A DNA stretch of 46,310 nt. Origin: an uncultured Alphaproteobacteria bacterium (GTDB taxonomy: Bacteria; Pseudomonadota; Alphaproteobacteria; SP197). Numbering within the stretch: the stretch's first letter is position 1; the number at the start of each line of letters is the position of its first letter. Shown here one piece after another: positions 9,591 to 18,412 of this stretch. The translations under genes and the position numbers were made by a program. The notes under the pieces are model-generated. The model searched no databases and had not been told where the DNA came from. It worked only from the letters and a program-made list of their open reading frames with translations. The stretch lies in the NCBI GenBank assembly GCA_938048755.1, contig CALIUG010000009.1, positions 1 to 46,310 on the forward strand. Direction: 5' to 3'.

Positions 9591-11582
9591 TCAGGCGTTG
9601 GCAAGGGCCGGGCGACCAGTCGCCAGGGCCGAAATCCGGCTTTCGATGAAGAGTTTGCTGCCGTCCTTGCCCTTGACGATCTCGTCATGGCGGTCGATCT
9701 GCACGGCAATGTCCTGGGCACCGATCTGTTCGGCGGCCCGGCGCGCCCGCTGGGCGACATCGGCCTGGGTATGGCCGGTGGCCAGTTCCAGGTCTTCGAA
9801 ATCGGCAATGCCCTCGGCCAGGTGGCAGCGAAAGAGGCCGTCTGATGGGGCGGTGATCAGTGCGTCGAAGCGTTGTGCAATGCCGCCTGCTACAGCGCCC
9901 ACGGCGTTGCAGACATGGGCATGGTCGGGCACCACGGCTTCGGTATGCAGGCGCCGTCCGACCTCGGGATAATACGTCGCGGCCGGGGCGCCCACCGCAA
10001 CGACGGGGCGCTTGAAGTTGATCGCGATGTCGAACAGGTCGCCTTCCTTGCCCGAAAGAGAGCCGGCCAGAAACGCCTCGGCCGCCGCGCCAGTCGGCAG
10101 AACCGTGCCTGCTTCCTCGGCCACGGCGGCTTCCAGCAGGGCGCGTGTCGTGGCCGTGATCGCCGCGTCAAAGACTTCCCGAGCAAAGGCGGCGGGGTCA
10201 TCCGGTGACTTGTGGCCGGAAATGGCCCACCAGCGGGTCCAGAGTCTGGCTCCGATCTCGGCGGCTTCCTTCGACCAGGAATCCTGCAGGCCCAGAACGT
10301 GCGAAGCATCGCTGGGCGTGAAGCGCGACAGGATGATCAGGCCGCGATCCTGCAGGCGTTCCAGCGGAAGCTTCGGTGACTGGTCGCGATAGAGTTCTTC
10401 CAGGGCCACCGGCCCGTTTTCCAGCCGCTCCCAAAGCCAGCGCTGCGGGCGGGTCAGTTCGGCCGGGTCGGTATCAAGCGAGCGCTGGCGCAGGGCAAAG
10501 ACGCCATCCCATTCGGCAGGCCAGCCCCGTGCCATCTGGTCCTGCAGGGTACGCAGAACACCGGGATGTTTGTCGGCCAGCAGGGAAAGCGGCACGGCAC
10601 GGCGTGGTCCTACCGCCAGGCGTCCGCGATCGTTCAGGCGCGTTTCGCTGTCGCCGCCCAGGCCGGAGGTGTGTACGGCCACGGCCCGCACCATGGTGCG
10701 ATAGCCGCCGACCCGCGCGCCCTTGGGGTCGAGCAGGGGCCTGCCGTTGCGCACCAGCGCGATGTCGGTCGTGGTACCTCCGATGTCGGAGACAAAGGCA
10801 TCGTCGCGCCCGGAAAGGTGATGGGCACCCACGACACTGGCGGCGGGCCCGGAAAGAATGGTCTCGACCGGCGATTCCAGGGCCGTTGCGGCATCGATCA
10901 GCGATCCGTCGCCCTTCACCACCATGATGGGTGCACTGACGCCACGCTCTTCCATCAGATCGCGCACCGCAATGATCAGGCCCTGGATCAGGGAAATCAG
11001 GCGCGCGTTCAGCAGGGCCGTCAGCGCGCGACGTGGCGCATCCAGTTCACTCGAAAGGTAATGCGCGCACGACACCGGCAGCCCGGTTGTCTCACGCAGC
11101 ATGTCGCGCGCGGCAATCTCGTGTTCGGGATTACGCACGGCAAAGAGGGAAGAAATGGCAAAGGCCGAAACCCTCCCTCGCACAACCATGGCTTCTGCCT
11201 TGAGCGCTTCAAGATCCAGCGGCGCGCGCGGATCGCCCATGGCGTCATGGCCACCATTCACCGCGATCAGTGGATCACCGGCCAGCGCACGGGTCAGGTC
11301 CGGGCGCCGTGCGTCGGCTGGTGCATGACCGATCAGCACCAGGGCTGCCGGGCTGCCCTGATCCTCGACAATGGCGTTGGTCGCCAGGGTCGTGGAGATC
11401 GAGACCAGCGCGATCTCTCCGGCATGCTCGCCGATCACCGCATCCACGGCCTCGGCAACACCGATGGTGAGATCATGTTTGGTTGTCAGCGCCTTGGCTG
11501 ATGCCGCAACGCCGCGTTCCATGTCGAACAGGGCAGCATCGGTATAGGTGCCGCCGGTATCGATACCCAGGGTTAGAGCCAC
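9591..11582 (-). CDS. Hydantoinase A / oxoprolinase-type ATPase
   Basis: 663 residues from GTG 11582, chosen because GGAGA lies six bases upstream and the protein then begins VALTLGIDTGGTYTDAALFD-like at the family N terminus. The N-terminal Hydant_A_N domain has the GIDTGGTYTDA phosphate loop; the hydantoinase A domain has FVSDIGGTTTDIALV and HTSGLGGDSE. Family members couple ATP hydrolysis to opening of 5-oxoproline, hydantoin or related rings, usually with a HyuB-type subunit. No HyuB gene is present in this window. The residues between ~400 and 500 (RWLWERLENGPVALEELY) look like a winged-helix insertion. Substrate unknown. Confidence 0.85.
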   Translation of the reverse strand: MALTLGIDTGGTYTDAALFDMERGVAASAKALTTKHDLTIGVAEAVDAVIGEHAGEIALVSISTTLATNAIVEDQGSPAALVLIGHAPADARRPDLTRALAGDPLIAVNGGHDAMGDPRAPLDLEALKAEAMVVRGRVSAFAISSLFAVRNPEHEIAARDMLRETTGLPVSCAHYLSSELDAPRRALTALLNARLISLIQGLIIAVRDLMEERGVSAPIMVVKGDGSLIDAATALESPVETILSGPAASVVGAHHLSGRDDAFVSDIGGTTTDIALVRNGRPLLDPKGARVGGYRTMVRAVAVHTSGLGGDSETRLNDRGRLAVGPRRAVPLSLLADKHPGVLRTLQDQMARGWPAEWDGVFALRQRSLDTDPAELTRPQRWLWERLENGPVALEELYRDQSPKLPLERLQDRGLIILSRFTPSDASHVLGLQDSWSKEAAEIGARLWTRWWAISGHKSPDDPAAFAREVFDAAITATTRALLEAAVAEEAGTVLPTGAAAEAFLAGSLSGKEGDLFDIAINFKRPVVAVGAPAATYYPEVGRRLHTEAVVPDHAHVCNAVGAVAGGIAQRFDALITAPSDGLFRCHLAEGIADFEDLELATGHTQADVAQRARRAAEQIGAQDIAVQIDRHDEIVKGKDGSKLFIESRISALATGRPALANA

Positions 11583-11670
11583 ACGTTGTCTCCGGGAAAA
11601 GCCGTCGCGAAACCGCGAACTATCGCGATTTACGTTGGGATGTCTACAGATGCCGAACCTAAATCCCTTC

Positions 11671-11783
11671 CCGTCATGGCCCCACTTGATGGGGCCATCC
11701 ATGAATGAAGCATTGCCCGCGCGCTGCCGGAGTTGGGGGCGGGATAACGGCATGGATCACCCGGTCAAGCCCTGTGATGACGG
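11671..11783. repeat. Composite palindromic intergenic element
   Basis: A hairpin ATGGCCCCA (11676-11684) / TGGGGCCAT (11690-11698) with loop CTTGA is followed 55 bases later by CATGGAT (11751-11757), which pairs with ATCCATG (11697-11703). The outer ends CCGTCAT (11671-11677) and ATGACGG (11777-11783) also pair. The hairpin core recurs at 14561-14593. This layout, CGTCATGGCC at one end and GTGATGACG at the other, resembles dispersed intergenic palindromes known in alphaproteobacteria. It lies between divergently transcribed genes. Confidence 0.65.
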
Positions 11784-11867
11784 GTTTGTCGTTGTGGCGT
11801 TGCTCGTACCTGCACCAGGGACGGATTTGATCTATTCTCTGCGCAACAAGCTGCGGGGATACAAGCA

Positions 11868-13121
11868 ATGACATCGGGCATGACGCACCGGGAACGGGTT
11901 CTGAAGTTCATCCGGCCGGAAATGGAGACCATCTTTTCGCTGGAGGAATATGCCGGGCGTCTGGAACGCGTGAAGGCAGGCATGGCAGCGGCAGGCCTCG
12001 ATCTGCTCTACCTCACCTCACCGGAAGCGATCTGTTATCTCTCGGGCTTCCGTGCGGAATGGTACCAGGCCCAGGGACCCATGAGCTGGCTGCCGATCAG
12101 CGGTCTTGCCGTTCATGTCGATGCCGATGACTACATCCATTTCGAGGTCCAGAACGAAGAGATCATTGCCGGTTTCACCTCGGTCTCACGTGACCTCAGG
12201 ATCTTCGGCGGGGATGCCCAGCCGGGCAACGATGTGCTCGAGTTCATCATCGACGAGCTCGATGGTGAAGGCTGGCTGAAGGGCAGGGTGGGGCTGGAGA
12301 TGTTCAGCTATCGCCCCAATCGTGGTGTGAGCGAGATGATGCAGGCCGCCATGGAGGCCAAAGGGGCAACCGTGGTCGATGGCACGGCCATCGTCGGCAA
12401 TGTCAGGAAGATCAAGTCGCCCCAGGAAATCGCCTTCACACGAACCGCTGCCAGGATCGGTGACATCGGCATGCAGGCTGCGCACGATGCCATCTGGCCC
12501 GGGGTCACCGAACTGGATGTCTATGGCGAGGTCGTGCGCGCGATGGCCCAGGCCGGAGGTGAGAACCCCTCGATCACCATGCCGGTTTCCTCTGGTGCGA
12601 AGTCGTCGTGCATGCATGCGCTGGCCTCGCGCAAGAAGATCATGCCCGGCGAGGTCGTCAACGTGGACCTTTGCGGCGTCTACAACCGCTATCACACCAA
12701 CATGGCGCGCACCTTCTGCATCGGTGAACCCAGCCCGGAAGTGTCGCGCTATCTCGACGCCATCACCGGCGTAAAGGCAATGCTGAGCGAGGTCATCCGG
12801 CCCAACCTGCCGGTGCGCGAACTGCTGAAAACCATCGAAGCCTACTACCGCGATACCGGCATCTGGCAGGACCAGTGCTGGATCGGCGGCTACGATCTCG
12901 GCATGTCCTTCCCGCCCGACTGGGTCGGCCCGTGGTTCTATGACGTGCACAACGAACCCGGCGACGAGGTCTTCGAGCCAGGCATGACGACCAATTATGA
13001 AGCCAACTTCTACCTGCCCGATCTGGCGGGCATGTCGATGTTCATCGACATGATGGTCTTCACCGAGGACAGCGCCGAATTCCTGCAGGAAACGCCGGCC
13101 CGGATGCCCGTGATCGAATGA
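11868..13121 (+). CDS. Creatinase-like M24 family protein with altered metal site
   Basis: 417 residues: creatinase N-terminal domain (~25-165) and pita-bread M24 domain (~185-410). In metal-dependent M24 peptidases the five ligands are D, D, H, E, E. Here D267 (VVNVDLCG) and E378 are kept, but the second Asp is N278 (YHTNMART), the His of the GHG motif is replaced (GGYDLG, 341-345) and the final Glu is D394. The conserved active-site His H250 is present. This pattern fits a creatinase-type, metal-free C-N hydrolase rather than a peptidase; the substrate is unknown. Start has GGGGAT upstream; Met5 is an alternative. Overlaps recX by four bases. Confidence 0.85.
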   Translation: MTSGMTHRERVLKFIRPEMETIFSLEEYAGRLERVKAGMAAAGLDLLYLTSPEAICYLSGFRAEWYQAQGPMSWLPISGLAVHVDADDYIHFEVQNEEIIAGFTSVSRDLRIFGGDAQPGNDVLEFIIDELDGEGWLKGRVGLEMFSYRPNRGVSEMMQAAMEAKGATVVDGTAIVGNVRKIKSPQEIAFTRTAARIGDIGMQAAHDAIWPGVTELDVYGEVVRAMAQAGGENPSITMPVSSGAKSSCMHALASRKKIMPGEVVNVDLCGVYNRYHTNMARTFCIGEPSPEVSRYLDAITGVKAMLSEVIRPNLPVRELLKTIEAYYRDTGIWQDQCWIGGYDLGMSFPPDWVGPWFYDVHNEPGDEVFEPGMTTNYEANFYLPDLAGMSMFIDMMVFTEDSAEFLQETPARMPVIE

Positions 13122-13681
13122 AGGAAAAACGCGCTCGCAGACCGCGTCGCATCACGCCGGACTATCTCGAGCGGGCCGCGCTGTTCTATCTCCAGCGCTA
13201 TTCCAGTTCCTCGGGCAATCTCAAATCCGTCCTGCAACGCAAGGTCTGGCGTGCAGCGCGTGAGACCGAGATCGATCAGGAAGAAGCCAACGGCTGGATC
13301 GATGAGGTCGTCGCAAAGATCGTGCGCGCAGGGCTGCTCGATGACCGGCGTTATGCCGAAACCCGCGTGCTTTCCCTGCGCCGTTCCGGCGAATCCGAGC
13401 GCGCCATCCGCATGAAACTTGCCGCCAAGGGCGTTGAAGGCGATCTGGTGGAGCAGGCCCTGCAACAGGACGAGCTGGAAAATGACGAACTCACCGCAGC
13501 AATCGCCTATGCGCGCAAGCGACGCCTGGGTCCGTTCCACAAGGACGACAAACGCGAGGAACGTCAGGAAAAGGATCTCGCCGCCCTGGCGCGGCGTGGC
13601 TTCAGCTATGAAACATGCCGCAAGGTGATCGAAGCCTCCGATGAACGCGCGCTGGAGGCGCTTCAGGCGGAACGCTTCTGA
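13118..13681 (+). CDS. recX: RecA regulator RecX
   Basis: 187 residues, made of the three-helix repeats of RecX. The segments AALFYLQRYSSSSGNLKSVL, IVRAGLLDDRRYAETRV and a C-terminal LARRGFSYETCRKVIEAS are typical. RecX binds RecA filaments and limits recombination and SOS activity. The start overlaps the stop of the M24 gene (ATGA), so the two are translationally coupled, an unusual partner; recA is not in the window. The N terminus is very basic (KEKRARRPRR). Confidence 0.88.
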   Translation: MKEKRARRPRRITPDYLERAALFYLQRYSSSSGNLKSVLQRKVWRAARETEIDQEEANGWIDEVVAKIVRAGLLDDRRYAETRVLSLRRSGESERAIRMKLAAKGVEGDLVEQALQQDELENDELTAAIAYARKRRLGPFHKDDKREERQEKDLAALARRGFSYETCRKVIEASDERALEALQAERF

Positions 13682-13767
13682 AAAGGGATCGGCACCGGAA
13701 ATCTCTCGCCGACCGTCACTGCATGGGCAAGACTGCCTCTCCCTGATGCAGCAAGGAGACGGCCCTG

Positions 13768-14538
13768 ATGTCCCTTCTCGAACGCTCCGACCATGAAGGC
13801 GTGCTGGTTCTCACGCTGAACCGGCCCGACAAACGCAACGCGCTCAACACCGCGCTATGGGAGGAACTCCACGAGGCCCTGGTCGAGGCACGGGAAGGAC
13901 ACACGCGCTGTGTTGTTCTGGCAGGGGCAGGCAAGGCGTTCTGCGGTGGCGGTGATGTCAGCGAAGCCGTGGATGCCGACGACGCCTTCTTCGAGAAGGT
14001 CTACTGTCTCACCCACAGGGCCGTCGAAGCGCTCTACAGCTTGCCCTGCCCGACCATCGCCATGGTGCACGGAGCCGCGATCGGCGCAGGGCTGGAACTT
14101 GCCCTTGCCTGTGATTTCCGCTTTGCGGGTGAATCATCGTTCTTCGATATCGGGTTCACCCGCTTTGCCGCACCGCCCGAGGCGATCTCGGCTGCCATGT
14201 TGCCCCGCCTGCTGGGCCTGGAGCAGGCCAAGCGCTGGGTCTTTACCGGAGAGCGCTGGACCGGCGAGCAGGCCAGGACCAACGGGCTGGTGGGGGTCCT
14301 GTTTCCCGATGAGCGGCTCAGAGAGGAAACTCTGGCCTTTGCGGCCGATCTCGCCAGGGGACCGACGCTTGCCTATGGCATGGGCAAGAGCCTCATGAAC
14401 CAGAGCTTCGATCGTTCCGTGGAGGAAACCCTCGCCGCCACGCTGGATGCCGGCCTTGCCAGCATGAAGAGCCGGGATGCTGCCGAAGCCATCCAGGCCA
14501 TGGTCGAACGCCGCGATCCGGTCTTCACCGGCAGTTAG
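13768..14538 (+). CDS. Enoyl-CoA hydratase/isomerase family protein
   Basis: 256 residues, normal crotonase length. The oxyanion-hole segments AFCGGGDV (58-64) and AIGAGLELALACD (104-116) are present, with a Glu at 110. The second catalytic loop, normally GxxPxxGG, reads GFTRFAAPPEAISAA, so the specific reaction (hydration, isomerisation or hydrolysis) cannot be assigned. Acyl-CoA metabolism in the cytoplasm is likely. Start ATG 13768 has AAGGAGA seven to nine bases upstream. It ends at a perfect hairpin (14561-14593). Confidence 0.88.
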   Translation: MSLLERSDHEGVLVLTLNRPDKRNALNTALWEELHEALVEAREGHTRCVVLAGAGKAFCGGGDVSEAVDADDAFFEKVYCLTHRAVEALYSLPCPTIAMVHGAAIGAGLELALACDFRFAGESSFFDIGFTRFAAPPEAISAAMLPRLLGLEQAKRWVFTGERWTGEQARTNGLVGVLFPDERLREETLAFAADLARGPTLAYGMGKSLMNQSFDRSVEETLAATLDAGLASMKSRDAAEAIQAMVERRDPVFTGS

Positions 14539-14560
14539 GTCCGCCGAACCTTCTCTCTCT

Positions 14561-14593
14561 CCGTCATGGCCCCATCAAGTGGGGCCATGACGG
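14561..14593. terminator. Perfect 14-bp hairpin between convergent genes
   Basis: CCGTCATGGCCCCA (14561-14574) and TGGGGCCATGACGG (14580-14593) are exact reverse complements around TCAAG. It lies 22 bases after the crotonase stop and 55 bases from the stop of the convergent transporter gene, so it may terminate both. It has no clear T-run and shares its sequence with the element at 11671, so it may primarily be a mobile palindromic repeat. Confidence 0.65.
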
Positions 14594-14648
14594 GTGAGGA
14601 GGGGAAGGAGGGGTCTGGGGTGCATGGGTTTGCGTTCGCGGCCTGCCC

Positions 14649-15557
14649 TCAAGTGCCCCGTTCGGTCTTTCGTTCCTGAACCAGGGCCATGCCGGCCATC
14701 AGGACGATCAGGGCGAGCCAGACCCAGATGGAGTGGGTTTCACCGAACAGCACCATGCCCCACAGGATTCCGGTGATCGTCGCGACATAGGTCGCCTGGG
14801 AGGCAAAGACGGGACTGGTGCGTTGCAGGACATAGAGGAACACGGTGTAGCTGAGCGCGTTGATCGAGAACATCAGGACCGAAGCCCAGTGGGACTGTGT
14901 CCAGACTCCGGTGATGTCCATGAAGTTGTCGGTTGCCAGCGCGATGGGGAGCATCAGCAGGGCGCCGCAAAGCTGGAACGCACCGACAAGCGAGATGGGG
15001 TCGATCCCTTCGGGACCGCGCAGGGCGAGCAGCAGATTCTCGACCGTGAAACAGGCTGGAACCAGAAGCGCGAGCAGGGCCCAAAGCAGGGCAACCCCGC
15101 CTTCCGCGCCGATGGATGGCCACATGATCATCAGGATGGCAACAAAGCCCAGTGCCAGCCCGCCCAGGCGCAGGGCGGCGGGTTTGTCGATGCCCAGCAT
15201 GATCGAGGCACCATAGGTCATGATCGGCACCAGGGTCATGGTGATGGCCAGCAGGCCCGCGCCGATATTGGGCGCAACATAGAAGATCAGCCCTGTCGGC
15301 AGGGTCGTGCCGAAGATGCCGCAGATCAGATAGAAACCGATGGCACGGGGATTGAGCGGCAGGTGCGAGCGCCGAATGACCGAGATCGACAGCAGAAGCA
15401 GGCCGCCGCCCACGCCTTGCCAGACCGTCAGGCCAAAGGGGTGGAAACCGCCTTCGCGGGCAATACGGGCCAGGGCAAAGAACAGGCCCCAGGAGCCGCC
15501 AGCCACGACCAGGAGAAACAGGAACCACAGCCGGTGACGATCAAACGTCAGGCTCAT
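14649..15557 (-). CDS. EamA/DMT-family transporter, copy 2 of a tandem pair
   Basis: 302 residues from ATG 15557, which overlaps the upstream transporter stop by four bases. About ten hydrophobic helices in two EamA repeats; motifs GGSWGLFFALARIA near the N terminus and GILWGMVLFGET in the second repeat. Inner-membrane exporter or permease of the drug/metabolite superfamily; substrate unknown. It is clearly paralogous to its upstream neighbour (shared HPFGLTxWQGxGGG and ALIVLMAGMA/ALVTMLAGMA endings), so the pair may form a heterodimer or be a recent duplication. Confidence 0.85.
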   Translation of the reverse strand: MSLTFDRHRLWFLFLLVVAGGSWGLFFALARIAREGGFHPFGLTVWQGVGGGLLLLSISVIRRSHLPLNPRAIGFYLICGIFGTTLPTGLIFYVAPNIGAGLLAITMTLVPIMTYGASIMLGIDKPAALRLGGLALGFVAILMIMWPSIGAEGGVALLWALLALLVPACFTVENLLLALRGPEGIDPISLVGAFQLCGALLMLPIALATDNFMDITGVWTQSHWASVLMFSINALSYTVFLYVLQRTSPVFASQATYVATITGILWGMVLFGETHSIWVWLALIVLMAGMALVQERKTERGT

Positions 15558-16486
15558 GTTGCCGTCACGGTGCGTTCGACCTTGCGTTCGCGCACCATCG
15601 CCATGCCCGCCAGCATGGTGACCAGGGCAACCCAGAACCACAGCCCGTGACTTTCGCCCAGCAACGCCATGCCCCACAGGATGCCGGTCAGCACTGTGAA
15701 ATAGCCTGACATCGACGCCAGCACCGGGCCTGCGGCAAAGATCAGCGCGATGAACATGCCGTAGCTCAGGATGTTGACGACGAAGATCGCCAGCACCGAG
15801 ATCTCCGCGTTGCTCAACGGCCAGGTGATGGGATACCAGGTCCCGGTCGCCAGCATGACAGGGGTCATGATCAAACCGCCGGTCAGGACCATGCCGCAGA
15901 CCAGCACCGTAGCATCGGTTCCGCGTGGGCTGCGCACGGCAATGAAGACATTCTCGATGGCGTAACCCAGAGGTACCAACAGGGCGACGAGGACCCAGAG
16001 CGGGTCGGTGATGGTGGCCTCCGAGCCTGGCAGGACCAGCATGGCGACGGCAGCGACGCCAAGCACAATGCCCAGGGAGCGAAGGAGCTGCAGCTTGTCG
16101 ATGCCAAGGGCGAGCGAAAGGAGGTAGGCGGCAATCGGCACGGTGGCCATCAGCATCGCCATGATCCCAGCCGAGACATGCTCGGCGGCATAAAACAGCG
16201 CCATGGTCGGCATGATCGTTCCGATCAAGCCGCAGAAGACGTAGAGCTGCAGATGTGCCTTATCGAGCGGCAGGCGTTTGCGACGGATGGCCAGTATGAC
16301 CAGCAGGATGACACCGCCGCCAATGCCCTGCCACCAGGTCAGGCCAAAGGGATGCGCGCCGTCCTCGGTTGCTGTCTTGGCAAGAGTCGGCACAAGACCC
16401 CAGATGCCACCGCAGAACACCATGGTGAGATAGATCGCAAGACGGCGCTGCCAAAGAGGGCGCGATGGATCGAAGATGGGGCGCAA
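15554..16486 (-). CDS. EamA/DMT-family transporter, copy 1 of a tandem pair
   Basis: 310 residues with about ten membrane helices. The N-terminal repeat begins with FCGGIWGLVPTLAKTA and includes HPFGLTWWQGIGGG; the C-terminal repeat has GILWGMALLGESHGLWFW. The two DMT genes overlap by four bases and are surely one transcription unit. The start lies 129 bases from the divergently transcribed uup start, so 16487-16615 holds both promoters. Transported compound unknown. Confidence 0.85.
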   Translation of the reverse strand: MRPIFDPSRPLWQRRLAIYLTMVFCGGIWGLVPTLAKTATEDGAHPFGLTWWQGIGGGVILLVILAIRRKRLPLDKAHLQLYVFCGLIGTIMPTMALFYAAEHVSAGIMAMLMATVPIAAYLLSLALGIDKLQLLRSLGIVLGVAAVAMLVLPGSEATITDPLWVLVALLVPLGYAIENVFIAVRSPRGTDATVLVCGMVLTGGLIMTPVMLATGTWYPITWPLSNAEISVLAIFVVNILSYGMFIALIFAAGPVLASMSGYFTVLTGILWGMALLGESHGLWFWVALVTMLAGMAMVRERKVERTVTAT

Positions 16487-16615
16487 CGCAGACCGCTTTC
16501 ATGGCTGACGGGCCGCGGGAATGCGCCCGGCGGCATCCTGTCATCCCGGCAAATCGGCGGCAAGGCGCATTGCATGGCTGCAATCTGGCGCGTCAACGTG
16601 TTATGCCCTGCCGCC

Positions 16616-18412
16616 ATGGCCCCACCGATCCTCACCCTGCGCGATATTGCCGTCCACGCCGACCGTGAACCCCTGTTCCAGGGGCTTGAGCTGTCGCTGG
16701 AGGCAGGCGACCGCTTTTGCCTGATCGGGCGCAACGGCAGCGGCAAGTCAACCCTGCTGCGGGTGATGTCGGGCATGGTCGATCCCGACAAGGGCGAGCG
16801 TTTTGTTCAGCCCGGCACAACCGTGGGCGTGTTGGCCCAGGACCTTCTGGACCAGCCGGAAGGTACGGCAGGCGCGTGGGCTGCAGCCGGCCTGGCCGAT
16901 GATGCCGGTTCGTATCGCGCTGAGGCCTTCCTGGATCGCCTGGGCCTTGATCCCACGCGCGAGATGGCAGGGCTGTCGGGCGGCGAACAGCGACGCGCCC
17001 ATCTGGCGCGAACATTGGCAGCCGAGCCCGATGTTCTCCTGCTCGACGAGCCGACCAACCATCTCGACATCCGAGCCATCGAATGGCTTGAGAACTTTGT
17101 CGGGTCCTGGCGTGGCGCTGTGGTGATCGTCAGCCATGATCGTGCCTTCTTGCGTCGTGTCACCAAGTCCATGCTCTGGCTCGACCGCAAGACCCTGCGT
17201 CGCCGGGATGCAGGCTTCGAGACCTTCGAGACCTGGTCCAGCGAAGTGGCCGATGCGGACGAGAAGAACGCCGCCCGGGTCGAGCGCCGCATCTCCGAAG
17301 AAGAGCGTTACATGGAACGCGGCGTCACTGCGCGGCGCACACGCAACATGCGCCGGGTCGCTGCTCTGGCCAGCCTGCGCCAGGAACAGTCGGCCCTGCG
17401 CCGTGCCCATCAGGCCGACGCCAGGATCGGTCTGGAAGGCGGCTCCTCGCGCAGCAATCTGGTGATCGAATCCGACGGTATCACCAAGACCTATGGTTAT
17501 CGCACCATCGTTGCCCCCTTCAGCACCCGTATCCTGCGGGGTGACCGCATCGGCATCGTCGGTCCCAATGGTGCCGGAAAGACCACGCTGATCCGCATGC
17601 TGACCGGTCATCTGGAAGCTGATTCCGGCACCGTGCGCCGCGCCGAAGACCTGCAGATCGTCTATTTCGATCAGCAGCGTCAGGCACTCGATCCCGACAG
17701 CACGCCCTGGAAGACACTGGCCCACGGCAACAGCGATCGCGTCAATGTCCGTGGTGAGTCCCGTCATGTCGTGGCTTATCTGCGTGACTTCCTGTTTGCC
17801 GAAAACCAGGCACGCCAGCCCATCCGCTCGCTTTCGGGCGGTGAACGCAACCGGTTGCTGCTGGCACGCCTGTTCACCCAGCCGGCCGACCTTCTGGTTC
17901 TCGACGAGCCGACCAACGATCTCGACATGGAAACCCTCGACCTGTTGCAGGAAGTGCTTTCGGAATTCCCCGGAACCCTGCTTGTGGTCAGCCATGACCG
18001 CGACTTCCTCGATCGTCTGGTCACCGTGACCTATGGCATGGAGGGCGACGGCATTGTGGTGGAATGCCCTGGTGGTTACGCCGACTACCGCCGTCAACAG
18101 GCCCGCATCGCAGCCGGGACGGTCGAAGAGAAGACAGGGGTGCAGAAGAGCGCACCGGCCAAGGCCAAGGGGCGCAAGAAACTCAGCTACAAGGTCCAGC
18201 GCGAACTGGATCTGCTGCCCGACCAGATCAGCGCCCTTGAGACAGAGATCAAGAAACTGGAAACCACGCTGGCCGACGCCGCTCTCTTCACCCGTGACCC
18301 CGATGCCTACAATGTCGCGGTGACAGGATTGCAGAAGGCCCAGAGCGATCTTGCCACCTCCGAAGAGCGCTGGCTGGAGCTCGAAGAACTGCGCGAAGCA
18401 GCGAACGCCTGA
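16616..18412 (+). CDS. uup: ABC-F ATPase, Uup type
   Basis: 598 residues from ATG 16616, placed at the family N terminus MAPPILTLRDIAVH; an in-frame ATG at 16574 is an alternative, and neither has a strong ribosome site. Two ABC domains without membrane segments: Walker A GRNGSGKST (38-46) and GPNGAGKTT, signatures LSGGEQRRAHLA and LSGGERNRLLLA, Walker B LLLDEPTNHLD and LVLDEPTNDLD. A Lys-rich linker and C-terminal coiled coil (KVQRELDLLPDQISALETEI) mark the Uup branch, which acts at the ribosome or branched DNA. Intact C terminus despite the foreign gene inserted directly after its stop. Confidence 0.92.
   Translation: MAPPILTLRDIAVHADREPLFQGLELSLEAGDRFCLIGRNGSGKSTLLRVMSGMVDPDKGERFVQPGTTVGVLAQDLLDQPEGTAGAWAAAGLADDAGSYRAEAFLDRLGLDPTREMAGLSGGEQRRAHLARTLAAEPDVLLLDEPTNHLDIRAIEWLENFVGSWRGAVVIVSHDRAFLRRVTKSMLWLDRKTLRRRDAGFETFETWSSEVADADEKNAARVERRISEEERYMERGVTARRTRNMRRVAALASLRQEQSALRRAHQADARIGLEGGSSRSNLVIESDGITKTYGYRTIVAPFSTRILRGDRIGIVGPNGAGKTTLIRMLTGHLEADSGTVRRAEDLQIVYFDQQRQALDPDSTPWKTLAHGNSDRVNVRGESRHVVAYLRDFLFAENQARQPIRSLSGGERNRLLLARLFTQPADLLVLDEPTNDLDMETLDLLQEVLSEFPGTLLVVSHDRDFLDRLVTVTYGMEGDGIVVECPGGYADYRRQQARIAAGTVEEKTGVQKSAPAKAKGRKKLSYKVQRELDLLPDQISALETEIKKLETTLADAALFTRDPDAYNVAVTGLQKAQSDLATSEERWLELEELREAANA

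Noticed and set aside
16178-16615. Upstream extension of uup by 146 codons
   Set aside because: Antisense to the DMT gene and no similarity to ABC-F N termini; the family start is at 16616.
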